Positions 1-5,045 of a stretch of DNA of 5,217 bases are shown here, piece by piece. This stretch comes from Pseudanabaenales cyanobacterium (lineage in GTDB: Bacteria > Cyanobacteriota > Cyanobacteriia > Phormidesmidales > Phormidesmidaceae), in assembly GCA_022360135.1 (NCBI GenBank), contig JAKSDM010001561.1:1-5217 (forward strand), given 5' to 3'. A program made the position numbers and the translations under genes. The notes under the pieces were generated by a model. The model did no database searches. It saw only the letters and a program-made list of their open reading frames with translations, and was not told where the DNA came from. Numbering within the stretch: the first letter of the stretch is position 1; the number at the start of each line of letters is the position of its first letter.

Positions 1-134
1 AGCCCCAATAACAGTCAAAACAATACCCCCCAAGACCCATGACTATCAAAGGCAATTCTCAGCGTCTTCCCAGGACCCTTCCTAAGGGCTACGCTGTACA
101 CAGATCTCGACTCCGATTGCGAATTCGCCGATCT

Positions 135-191
135 GGCCCCCCTAACCCCCCAATTCTGGGGGGGATCAAAGTTCAAAGTCCCCCAGAATTG
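135..191. repeat. C5/G5-tract palindromic repeat, copy A
   Basis: The copy begins GGCCCCCCTAACC and contains a C6...G7 palindrome (C-run 146-151, AATTCT loop, G-run 158-164). It ends with TCAAAGTCCCCCAGAATTG at 173-191. That last 19-bp segment recurs exactly at 282-300 in copy B. The unit would fold into a strong short hairpin in RNA or single-stranded DNA. Such tracts are typical cyanobacterial intergenic repeats; their function is not established. Confidence 0.75.
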
Positions 192-247
192 ACGCTGCTG
201 GCGAATTTAACAATTGGACATATCGTCAATTCTGAGGGCTTTTTGAG

Positions 248-316
248 GCCCCCCGGCCCCCAATTTTGGGGGAGCAAGAACTCAAAGTCCCCCAGAATTG
301 GGGGATTTAGGGGGCC
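248..316. repeat. C5/G5-tract palindromic repeat, copy B
   Basis: This is the most complete copy. It opens with GGCCCCCC at 248-254 and closes with GGGGGCC at 310-316, so its outer ends are complementary. Inside are two palindromes, C5-AATTTT-G5 (257-272) and C5-AGAATT-G5 (289-304). The outer pairing and both inner hairpins could form one cloverleaf-like fold. It shares the exact 19-mer 282-300 with copy A and the exact 23-mer 293-315 with copy C. Confidence 0.75.
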
Positions 317-360
317 TTCAGCCGTTCTCACGATGTTACAAAATAATTCGCCAGCAGCAT

Positions 361-383
361 CAGAATTGGGGGATTTAGGGGGC
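361..383. repeat. C5/G5-tract repeat, partial copy C
   Basis: This 23-bp segment (begins CAGAATTGGGGGATTTAG, ends GGGGC) is identical to 293-315 in copy B. Only the right half of the repeat unit is present. It lies inside the right side of the bracketed element, 23 bp before the right inverted arm. Confidence 0.75.
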
Positions 384-459
384 TGAAATGACTCCGGTTC
401 TGACTTGTGTGTACACGGTAGTCCTAAGGGAGGATGCGTTGGAAATTGATTTACCCAGG

Positions 460-1482
460 CTAATCTGAGTCGTCGGGTCGGTTGCCTCCGGCAGGCGGCT
501 CGGGCGCAGGTTGGTTATCTGGTTCGCTGGTTTGGGTGGGAAGTCCAGCGGGTAGCTGAGGTCGATTACTGGGATTGGTTGGCTGACCTTCAGTCAGTCC
601 AGATGACTCTAACGGGGAGACCCCATTCAAGGGTCCATTGCCAAACTCAGGCGGAAGGGTCGGAAACTGAAAGTTCTCAGATAGCGTTTCGACGAAATTA
701 GCAGCGGTGATATCGGCGTTGGTCAAGCGGACAAAATCGGGATTCTCAATCACACCCTCTCCAGTTAGTGGTTTTTGGGAGGCCAATGCCTCGCTAGTCT
801 CACTTTGCACAACCGCGATCGGATCGGCTGCGTTGGGATCGAAATCCGGCTGGGTGAGATTCAGTCCTGCCACGATACTGCTGGTTTCATAGAAGGTTTT
901 CAGGTCAAACTGGTAGAGATGAGTAATCTGATTCCCCTCAACTACAACCATCTCTCCAGCATAAAGGGGTTGTTGTTGGGAGCCATCTGGGTTGTAGACC
1001 ATCATGGGGCCAGCCGGATTATTCGTCAGGGCGCCAATCAGGGTGGTGTCAGTTTCCAAGTCAACCCGAACAAATAGAGCAGACCCCTGGATGCCCGTCA
1101 CCGTATTCGGTGTTTGAATCGTGCTTCTCCCCCGTCCCATTGGAATTAGCAGCAGCAGCGTTCCATTGGATAGACGAAAGTTACGGGTATTGGGAATAAA
1201 TCGAAATATGGCCCGTTCCCCAATCCTGGCCAGGGATCCCTCATTGAAACGAATTTCTGCTCGGGCCGCCTGAGCAGTTCTGAGGGCATCCCCAACTTCC
1301 ATCAGATCAGATACTTGGGCCGGGCGTCCTGGCCGCCCCTGAGGAATCAGTTCAACCCGATTTCGTAGAGATTCAACCCGAGCCCAGATCAAAGCAACTT
1401 GGGCTTTTGCCGGATGGGGGGTTAGTAAAAGAGCGATCGCCCCTATCAACCCACTCAGGCGCGCAATTGCACTGCGCATCAT
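460..1482 (-). CDS. Exported FecR-domain protein
   Basis: The product has 340 residues. The ATG at 1482-1480 is preferred: GGAG (1495-1492) lies 9 bases upstream. A longer in-frame reading starts with TTG at 1497 but that would put the ribosome site inside the gene. A second ATG follows at once (1479). Residues 1-27 form a signal peptide: MMR n-region, hydrophobic LIGAIALLL core, probable cleavage after AKA. Residues about 60-155 fit a FecR domain (PF04773 type), with VGDALRTAQAARAEIRF, then GSLARIGERAIFRF, then TIQTPNTVTGIQGSALFVRV, and an AGEMVVVEG strand at 175-183. The last 60 residues are rich in Pro, Gly, Asn and Ser and probably disordered. Classical FecR proteins are membrane-anchored anti-sigma factors with a cytoplasmic N-terminal part; this one lacks that part and has a cleavable signal instead. 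A periplasmic or surface role, perhaps carbohydrate or envelope binding, is inference. It is divergent from the barrel gene at 1791. Confidence 0.85.
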   Translation of the reverse strand: MMRSAIARLSGLIGAIALLLTPHPAKAQVALIWARVESLRNRVELIPQGRPGRPAQVSDLMEVGDALRTAQAARAEIRFNEGSLARIGERAIFRFIPNTRNFRLSNGTLLLLIPMGRGRSTIQTPNTVTGIQGSALFVRVDLETDTTLIGALTNNPAGPMMVYNPDGSQQQPLYAGEMVVVEGNQITHLYQFDLKTFYETSSIVAGLNLTQPDFDPNAADPIAVVQSETSEALASQKPLTGEGVIENPDFVRLTNADITAANFVETLSENFQFPTLPPEFGNGPLNGVSPLESSGLTEGQPTNPSNRPQLPAGLPTQTSEPDNQPAPEPPAGGNRPDDSD

Positions 1483-1790
1483 AGGCCATGGCTCCAAGGT
1501 ACTAAAGCGTTATTCCACCAATTGAAATCAGCAGATATCCAGATCAACCCTGAGCGCCCGCACAATATAGACACGCCAGGTTAAATCTATTCTAGAAGCT
1601 GGGCCTAATTATGGTATCCAGGTAGATATCTCATAAGACAACCATAAAACAGAGTTGGCTAGATCAGGTTCTCTAGAGTGAAAAGAACTATTACAACAGA
1701 AGATGACGATAGACCACAGCCGCCGAAAACCCGTATTCTATCATCCGATTTTTGGCTGATTGTCGCCGCTTGTTAATTTAGGGATTTCTC
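1483..1790. promoter_or_regulatory. Divergent spacer between fecR-like and barrel genes
   Basis: This 308-bp AT-richer spacer must hold the promoters for both divergent genes. The ribosome site for the minus gene (GGAG, 1495-1492) and that for the plus gene (AGGGA, 1780-1784, 6 bases before the GTG) are visible. A TATATT on the minus strand (1569-1564) could be a -10 element, but no good -35 hexamer sits at the right distance. No long palindrome or operator-like pair was seen; the only notable short one is CTCTAGAG at 1672-1679. Confidence 0.4.
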
Positions 1791-2969
1791 GTGTCTGATC
1801 AGCTCCACCAGCGCCATCCAACCGACCCATTCGCTGCTTGTCAAGCCTTCAAACCCCATAGGAAGTGGTATCGATTCGGTCTCAGTTTAGGGTTAGCTGT
1901 CTTTGGGTTAGGTCGATTGAGTCACCAGCCGACTTGGGCTTTTCCGGCAAATCCATCGGCTGAAACCAGGGCAAATACCCTGTCAAAGAGCCGCCCCGCC
2001 CAAAAACAGCAAGGTTGGTCGATATCGCAGCAGATGTTTAGGCAATCCTCGCCAGGGTTCAGTCAACCTCAAACCCCATCGCTGGCGACGGCGGTATCGG
2101 GGAGAACTAAATTGCCGCCTAAGACGCCCTCTGTCCCTTGGCGGCGAGAATTTAGACTCGACGATTTTGATGTCGATCCCGAACCGCCGACTGAAACTCC
2201 GGTGGTAGGAGATCCAGAGTTAGGGATTCTACGGCTGAAAGAGCAATCTTTGCCGATTCAAAGGCAGCCCGTGGTATATCTTTTGGGTGGAGTGGACTTC
2301 CTCAGCAGTGACAATATTTTCCTGGAAACTGATCCGGTAAACGATCAATTCGTGCGAACCGGCTTGTCATTAGTTGCGGTTCCCTCCCTGGGGCCTCAGA
2401 CCTCTCTATTGGCTGCAGTGGGGGGAGGTCTATTGCGTTATCGTCGCTTTACAGACGCAGGCTATAACGACCTTAAGTTTCAGGTCGGGGTGAGTCAACG
2501 GTTATTTCCCCAAACCTATGGCCAATTAAGTTGGAGCAATCAGCAATTATTTGAAGCCGGGGGAGGGGAACGCTTCTTTAACGATCATTCCGTGCAACTC
2601 GGGCTGGGTCGTCGCGATCGGTTGCATTCCCGTCTGATGCTGGATACTTTCTATCAACTGCGCTTCAGTTTTAGCGATCCCAATGACTTCAGCCGCTTTA
2701 TCCAGACTTTAGGCATATCCCTAAGCCACGACATTGCGCCTGAGCTACGGATTGCCTTAAATTACCAACTGACGTTAGCTGACTTTACTCAGCAAGCGCG
2801 TTATGACACCTTTAACCAACTCTTTGGCGAAATCACTTTTAACCTAACATCCGAAAGCCGGTTCAATCTATTTGGCGGATTTAGCTTTGGCGACTCGTCT
2901 GGTGACACTGTGGACTTTGATGACACTATTTTGGGATTAAGTTTAGATATCGATCTGCCTTTGTTCTAA
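1791..2969 (+). CDS. Exported protein with probable C-terminal outer-membrane beta-barrel
   Basis: The product has 392 residues and I do not recognise a named family. The start is GTG: an in-frame TAG lies at 1779-1781, AGGGA lies 6 bases upstream, and there is no in-frame ATG before residue 82. After about 20 polar residues, a basic stretch (KPHRKWYR, 21-28) is followed by a hydrophobic core (FGLSLGLAVFGLG) and TWA, suggesting signal cleavage after residue 50. Residues 51-160 are Pro/Ser/Gln-rich and probably disordered, with an acidic patch DDFDVDPEPP. Residues 160-392 show repeated 8-11 residue alternating hydrophobic/polar strands with aromatic edges, separated by turns rich in Gly, Asn and Asp. 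The chain ends in LPLF with a terminal Phe, as in barrel proteins recognised by the BAM machinery. Roughly 10-14 strands would fit. Outer-membrane location is inference. The gene is divergent from the FecR-domain gene and probably co-transcribed with the glycosylase gene one base downstream. Confidence 0.75.
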   Translation: MSDQLHQRHPTDPFAACQAFKPHRKWYRFGLSLGLAVFGLGRLSHQPTWAFPANPSAETRANTLSKSRPAQKQQGWSISQQMFRQSSPGFSQPQTPSLATAVSGRTKLPPKTPSVPWRREFRLDDFDVDPEPPTETPVVGDPELGILRLKEQSLPIQRQPVVYLLGGVDFLSSDNIFLETDPVNDQFVRTGLSLVAVPSLGPQTSLLAAVGGGLLRYRRFTDAGYNDLKFQVGVSQRLFPQTYGQLSWSNQQLFEAGGGERFFNDHSVQLGLGRRDRLHSRLMLDTFYQLRFSFSDPNDFSRFIQTLGISLSHDIAPELRIALNYQLTLADFTQQARYDTFNQLFGEITFNLTSESRFNLFGGFSFGDSSGDTVDFDDTILGLSLDIDLPLF

Positions 2970-2970
2970 A

Positions 2971-3525
2971 ATGACTTCCTCGCGCAAACCTACCAAGGAA
3001 GAAATTCGCGCCGCATTCGGTAAAACGGTTCCGGATTTGATTGCGCCTGATTTGCAGGTTTTGTTCTGCGGCATCAACGCTAGCCTGTATAGTGCAGCAG
3101 TCGGACATCACTTCGCGCGTCCGGGTAACCGCTTCTGGCCAACCCTACAGGGGGCAGGATTTACGGATCGATTACTCACGCCATTTGAAGATGGCGATCT
3201 GCTGAAGCTGGGATACGGCTTAACTAATGTTGTGGATCGGGCAACGGCAAGGGCGGATGAAATCGCTGCTGAAGAGTTCGTTAAGGGTTATCAAGGTTTG
3301 GCAGATAAGGTGCAACGCTATCGTCCTCAATTTCTGGCTGTGTTGGGAATTGGGGCCTATCGCACCGCCTTCAGACAACCGAAAGCAGTGGTCGGTCAAC
3401 AGGATGCATCACTGCATGGGGCCGCCATTTGGGTGCTACCTAATCCCAGTGGTTTGAACGCCCATTACCAACTCAAGGACCTCAAGCGAATATATCGAGA
3501 ATTATTCCTGGCAATTAATAGGTAA
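2971..3525 (+). CDS. mug: G:T/U mismatch-specific DNA glycosylase (Mug/TDG family)
   Basis: The product has 184 residues, close to the roughly 170 of Escherichia coli Mug. Mug excises uracil (and, in relatives, thymine or ethenocytosine) opposite guanine, starting base-excision repair in the cytoplasm. Family 2 uracil-DNA glycosylase landmarks are visible: LFCGIN at 31-36, whose Asn36 matches the catalytic Asn18 of E. coli Mug; the FARPGNRFW segment; AGFTDRLLTPFE; GYGLTNVVDR; LAVLGIGAYRTAF; and WVLPNPSGLNAHY near the C-terminus, where NPSG (158-161) starts the loop that wedges into DNA. One oddity is Ala37 where the usual motif reads GINP. The ATG is one base after the barrel gene's TAA and has no clear Shine-Dalgarno sequence, so translation is probably coupled to the upstream gene. 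Membership of the family is clear; the exact substrate range is not readable from sequence. Confidence 0.93.
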   Translation: MTSSRKPTKEEIRAAFGKTVPDLIAPDLQVLFCGINASLYSAAVGHHFARPGNRFWPTLQGAGFTDRLLTPFEDGDLLKLGYGLTNVVDRATARADEIAAEEFVKGYQGLADKVQRYRPQFLAVLGIGAYRTAFRQPKAVVGQQDASLHGAAIWVLPNPSGLNAHYQLKDLKRIYRELFLAINR

Positions 3526-3621
3526 GGTGACTAAGATTTTTATCCCGCGATCATTCCTGCAATTCCTTGCACTCTATAGGATGGCTGGGAAAGCCCGAAG
3601 AAGCGGCTGAGTTGATTTTTG

Positions 3622-3632
3622 CTCTATAAAAT
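3622..3632. repeat. Target-site duplication, left copy
   Basis: CTCTATAAAAT directly abuts the left inverted end of the 92-bp insertion and is identical to 3725-3735. Flanking bases differ (G before the left copy, A after the right copy), which fixes the duplication at exactly 11 bp. Confidence 0.85.
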
Positions 3633-3724
3633 GAATGGCGCTGAAATAAGCGTTTATAAATCGCTAAAAGCCCTGATATTCCGTAGGGTGGGCATTGCCC
3701 ACATGGCTTATTTCAGCGCCATTC
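3633..3724. mobile_element. 92-bp MITE-like insertion with perfect 19-bp terminal inverted repeats
   Basis: Positions 3633-3651 read GAATGGCGCTGAAATAAGC and 3706-3724 are the exact reverse complement. The pair is flanked immediately by an exact 11-bp direct repeat, CTCTATAAAAT, at 3622-3632 and 3725-3735. This is the signature of a target-site duplication. The 54-bp interior has no coding capacity and contains a 7+1+7 palindrome, GTGGGCATTGCCCAC (3688-3702). The element is therefore non-autonomous and needs a transposase supplied from elsewhere. An 11-bp duplication is in the range known for IS4-family elements, but the parent family is inference. Perfect ends and duplication suggest a recent insertion. 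Confidence 0.85.
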
Positions 3725-3735
3725 CTCTATAAAAT
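3725..3735. repeat. Target-site duplication, right copy
   Basis: This exact second copy of CTCTATAAAAT abuts the right inverted end of the 92-bp insertion. It also forms part of the T-rich tail of the proposed minus-strand terminator, so the insertion happened at the edge of that terminator. Confidence 0.85.
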
Positions 3736-3769
3736 AGAACGCCGAGTGTTCAGAGTGAAAACCCGGCGT
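3728..3769 (-). terminator. Probable rho-independent terminator for the desC transcript
   Basis: On the minus strand, ACGCCGGGT (3769-3761) pairs with ACTCGGCGT (3747-3739) as a 9-bp stem with one G-U wobble and a 13-base loop, followed by TCTATTTTATA (3738-3728). The wobble pairs only in minus-strand RNA (it would be A-C on the plus strand), which favours desC as the client. It lies about 230 bases beyond the desC stop, so the desC mRNA would have a long 3' region including the small ORF. The U-tract is interrupted, so strength is uncertain. Confidence 0.45.
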
Positions 3770-3830
3770 CCTTAAAAACTTAAGCGTTAGTTTGAGAAGC
3801 CCGGACTATACCTTCCTCATTGAGAAGCGA

Positions 3831-3882
3831 AGCATGCGATGACAAATCCTCATGATTTTCGATAATTTACCTATCGCATGCT
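3831..3882. repeat. 10-bp perfect inverted repeat with nested hairpin
   Basis: AGCATGCGAT at 3831-3840 is exactly complementary to ATCGCATGCT at 3873-3882. Within the 32-base interval, AAATC (3844-3848) pairs with GATTT (3854-3858). An alternative small stem pairs CGATA (3860-3864) with TATCG (3872-3876). The structure would lie in the 3' untranslated region of a desC transcript. It could be a structured RNA element or the remains of a small repeat; nothing indicates which. Confidence 0.5.
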
Positions 3883-3913
3883 ATGACCAACGGGGAATGG
3901 CTTTACTTTCCTG

Positions 3914-3997
3914 TTAGGCCCAAAGGGCTTTACGTTCCTCCCAATTAGCAACGAAACTTTCCAAATAGTTTCTGAGAAAAGTCTGGATAGCACTCAC
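3914..3997 (-). CDS. Possible 27-residue protein directly downstream of desC
   Basis: A GTG at 3997-3995 starts a 27-codon frame ending in TAA at 3916-3914. It lies in the same frame as desC, separated only by the desC TGA and one ACG codon. The peptide includes AIQTFLRNYLESFVANW followed by EERKALWA, a plausible amphipathic helix with a charged, Trp-rich end. No good Shine-Dalgarno sequence precedes it, so translation would rely on termination-reinitiation at desC. A frame this short can arise by chance. I do not recognise a family. Its final codons coincide with a short 6-bp hairpin (3916-3930). Confidence 0.35.
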   Translation of the reverse strand: MSAIQTFLRNYLESFVANWEERKALWA

Positions 3998-4000
3998 CGT

Positions 4001-4855
4001 TCAGGAGACTGAAACATTCTTAGGCGGCATAACGATCTTCTTCGCTAAACCCATCGTCTTGAGAAATGTAATTGCCCACCAGGTCATATCAATCTCCCAC
4101 CACTGCCATCCAGACTTGGCCACATTCGGATACGCATGATGATTGTTATGCCAACCTTCTCCATAGGTTAAAAGGGCCGCCCACCAAAGATTGCGAGAGT
4201 TATCATCAACCTTGAACGTGCGGTAGCCAGTCAGGTGAGAGGCTGAATTGATCAGCCAGGTTGAGTGCCAGAGTACTACTGCTCTGACAAACATGCCATA
4301 AATCACAAATGACCAGCCGCCTAGCGCATACAGCAACAGTCCTAGAGGAATCTGCAGGCTTAAGAAATAGCGATCCAGCCATTGATAGTAGGGGTCGCGG
4401 GCTAAATCAGGCGCATATTTTTGGTAAGTCTTACGTTCGAAAAATTTACGGCGAGGGTAGAGAATCCAAAGCATATGGCTCCACCAGAACCCCCGGCGAG
4501 CAGAGTAGGGATCTTTATCGTTATCTTCGGTATAGGCGTGGTGCTGCCGATGCCCGCTTACCCAAAAAATAGGGCCTCCTTGAATCGCCAACGCCCCCAT
4601 TGTGGCGATCGCATATTCCAACCATTTAGGCGCCTGAAAACTCCGGTGAGTCAATAGGCGATGATACCCTAAACAGATGCCAATGCTGCCGAATAACCAG
4701 TGCAAAAAGATCACAACTCCTAGCGCCGACCAAGAAAAAAACCAAGGCGCCAGCAGGGCGATGGCATGGACGGCGCCAAAAAAAGCAACATTGGCCCAAT
4801 TGAGCGTTAGCGACTGTCTGCCCCGGGGGGCAGGCGTTATGGTATTAGAGGTCAT
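4001..4855 (-). CDS. desC: Acyl-lipid delta-9 fatty acid desaturase (DesC type)
   Basis: The product has 284 residues, similar to cyanobacterial DesC proteins. The enzyme puts a cis double bond at C9 of acyl chains esterified to membrane glycerolipids, using ferredoxin and O2; it is the first desaturation step and sets membrane fluidity. All three histidine boxes of the di-iron site are present: HRLLTH (65-70), HRQHH (102-106) and HNNHH (236-240), plus His207 in NSASH. Hydrophobic membrane spans lie around 24-60, 80-100 and 165-200, giving the usual layout with all boxes on the cytoplasmic side. The ATG has AGGG 7 bases upstream (4866-4863). A GC-rich palindrome in codons 8-13 (4818-4833) could slow initiation. 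The gene is divergent from a TetR regulator and the shared spacer has two operator-like palindromes. Alternative: a stearoyl-CoA-type relative, as that family shares the boxes, but length and host favour the acyl-lipid enzyme. Confidence 0.93.
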   Translation of the reverse strand: MTSNTITPAPRGRQSLTLNWANVAFFGAVHAIALLAPWFFSWSALGVVIFLHWLFGSIGICLGYHRLLTHRSFQAPKWLEYAIATMGALAIQGGPIFWVSGHRQHHAYTEDNDKDPYSARRGFWWSHMLWILYPRRKFFERKTYQKYAPDLARDPYYQWLDRYFLSLQIPLGLLLYALGGWSFVIYGMFVRAVVLWHSTWLINSASHLTGYRTFKVDDNSRNLWWAALLTYGEGWHNNHHAYPNVAKSGWQWWEIDMTWWAITFLKTMGLAKKIVMPPKNVSVS

Positions 4856-4946
4856 AGAATTTCCCTATTGTCGTAAGTTGGGGCCAGCAATAATTCCAGC
4901 CCTGATTGACCAGCAATCTCCAGCAAACAAGAGAAGCCTCGATCGG

Positions 4947-4984
4947 TTGCATTTCTTGCCGCTAGAGAGCGGCAAGAAATGCAA
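4947..4984. promoter_or_regulatory. Perfect 17-bp stem-loop upstream of desC
   Basis: TTGCATTTCTTGCCGCT (4947-4963) and AGCGGCAAGAAATGCAA (4968-4984) are perfectly complementary with a 4-base AGAG loop. In minus-strand RNA it would stand 91 bases ahead of the desC start codon. No T-run follows on either strand, so it is not an ordinary terminator. Its tetR-proximal arm shares five bases (4980-4984) with the core of palindrome O1. It may be a 5' leader structure acting on desC expression, a cruciform or protein site, or a palindromic repeat; the sequence does not decide. Confidence 0.75.
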
Positions 4985-4998
4985 GTATTGCTTGCATT
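4978..4998. promoter_or_regulatory. Operator-like palindrome O1
   Basis: AATGCAAG (4978-4985) and CTTGCATT (4991-4998) are perfect 8-bp arms around TATTG. The 17-bp core 4980-4996, TGCAAGTATTGCTTGCA, differs from O2 at only two central positions. Its right arm overlaps the proposed tetR -35 element, so a bound protein would block that promoter. Twin palindromes next to a divergent tetR gene are the usual arrangement of that family; the binding protein is inference. Confidence 0.6.
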
Positions 4999-5020
4999 CT
5001 GATAGCCTAACAGTGATTAT
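4992..5020 (+). promoter_or_regulatory. Candidate sigma-70-type promoter for tetR
   Basis: TTGCAT (4992-4997) and GATTAT (5015-5020) are separated by 17 bp and match the TTGACA/TATAAT consensus at four of six positions each. Transcription would start near 5027, just before palindrome O2 and about 29 bases before the tetR ATG. The fit with O1 and O2 is the main support; the hexamers alone are modest. Confidence 0.4.
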
Positions 5021-5028
5021 TGCATATT

Positions 5029-5045
5029 TGCAAGTAATACTTGCA
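5029..5045. promoter_or_regulatory. Operator-like palindrome O2
   Basis: TGCAAGTAATACTTGCA is a perfect palindrome of 8-bp arms around a central A. It begins 49 bp after the equivalent position of O1 and ends 10 bases before the tetR start codon. It lies just downstream of the proposed tetR transcription start, suited to self-repression. On the minus strand it overlaps a TTGCAA that could be a desC -35 element. Confidence 0.65.

Larger units (their letters stand above)
81..429. repeat. MITE-like composite element with diverged inverted ends
   Basis: Positions 81-103 (CCTAAGGGCTACGCTGTACA followed by CAG) and the reverse complement of 407-429 match at 18 of 23 positions. The shared core includes TGTACACA. 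Weaker similarity continues outward on both sides (CAATT near 54-58 and at 443-447 as its complement), so the true ends may lie near 53 and 448. About 300 bp of non-coding DNA rich in C5/G5 palindromes lies between the arms. This is the layout of a decayed non-autonomous element or of two nested repeat families. No transposase fragment and no target-site duplication were found, so mobility is inference. Confidence 0.45.
1..459. other. Gene-free region carrying a composite repeat
   Basis: No convincing gene lies here. The only longer open frame (39-386, plus) translates the C/G-tract repeats and has no domain-like character. The first 50 bases show nothing recognisable. The rest is repeat DNA described in separate entries: diverged inverted arms at 81-103 and 407-429 with C5/G5 palindromes between them. 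The region lies just downstream of the fecR-like gene, whose stop codon is at 460-462. No ordinary terminator with a U-tract is apparent for that gene, so one of the repeat hairpins may do that job (inference). Confidence 0.7.
3526..4000. other. Convergent spacer between mug and desC
   Basis: This 475-bp region separates two convergent genes. It holds the 92-bp MITE-like insertion (3633-3724), a probable minus-strand terminator (3728-3769), an inverted repeat (3831-3882) and a possible 27-aa ORF (3914-3997, minus), each described separately. For mug, only a weak terminator candidate is seen: AGCC (3592-3595) could pair with GGCT (3605-3608) ahead of TTTTT at 3616-3620. AGCC could alternatively pair with GGCT at 3583-3586. 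An 8-bp direct repeat TGAGAAGC (3793-3800 and 3821-3828) is probably chance. Confidence 0.6.

Noticed and set aside
158..382. G-quadruplex-forming region
   Set aside because: G5 runs occur mostly in pairs with complementary C runs beside them, and four runs with short loops are never found together. Hairpins are the simpler fold.
135..383. CRISPR array
   Set aside because: The repeats are few, unequal in length, themselves palindromic with C/G tracts, and irregularly spaced.
39..386. Plus-strand open frame of 115 codons
   Set aside because: It translates straight through the C/G-tract repeats and both sides of the composite element. The peptide is rich in repeat-derived Pro, Gly and Ser and has no domain-like pattern.
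707..1077. Plus-strand open frames opposite the FecR-domain gene
   Set aside because: They are antisense to a clear gene with signal peptide and domain, and have no recognisable content.
1483..1497. Longer start for the FecR-domain gene at a TTG (1497)
   Set aside because: It would add five residues and place the GGAG ribosome site inside the coding region. ATG at 1482 has correct spacing and gives a normal signal peptide.
2926..3111. Minus-strand open frame across the barrel/mug junction
   Set aside because: It is antisense to the conserved N-terminal Mug motif and the barrel C-terminus, with no supporting features.
3916..3930. Short hairpin AGGCCC-AAA-GGGCTT as a terminator
   Set aside because: Neither strand has a T-run after the stem, and a better terminator candidate for desC exists at 3728-3769.
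4947..4984. Rho-independent terminator for desC or tetR
   Set aside because: The stem is strong but there is no T-tract on either strand, and it lies upstream of both divergent genes.
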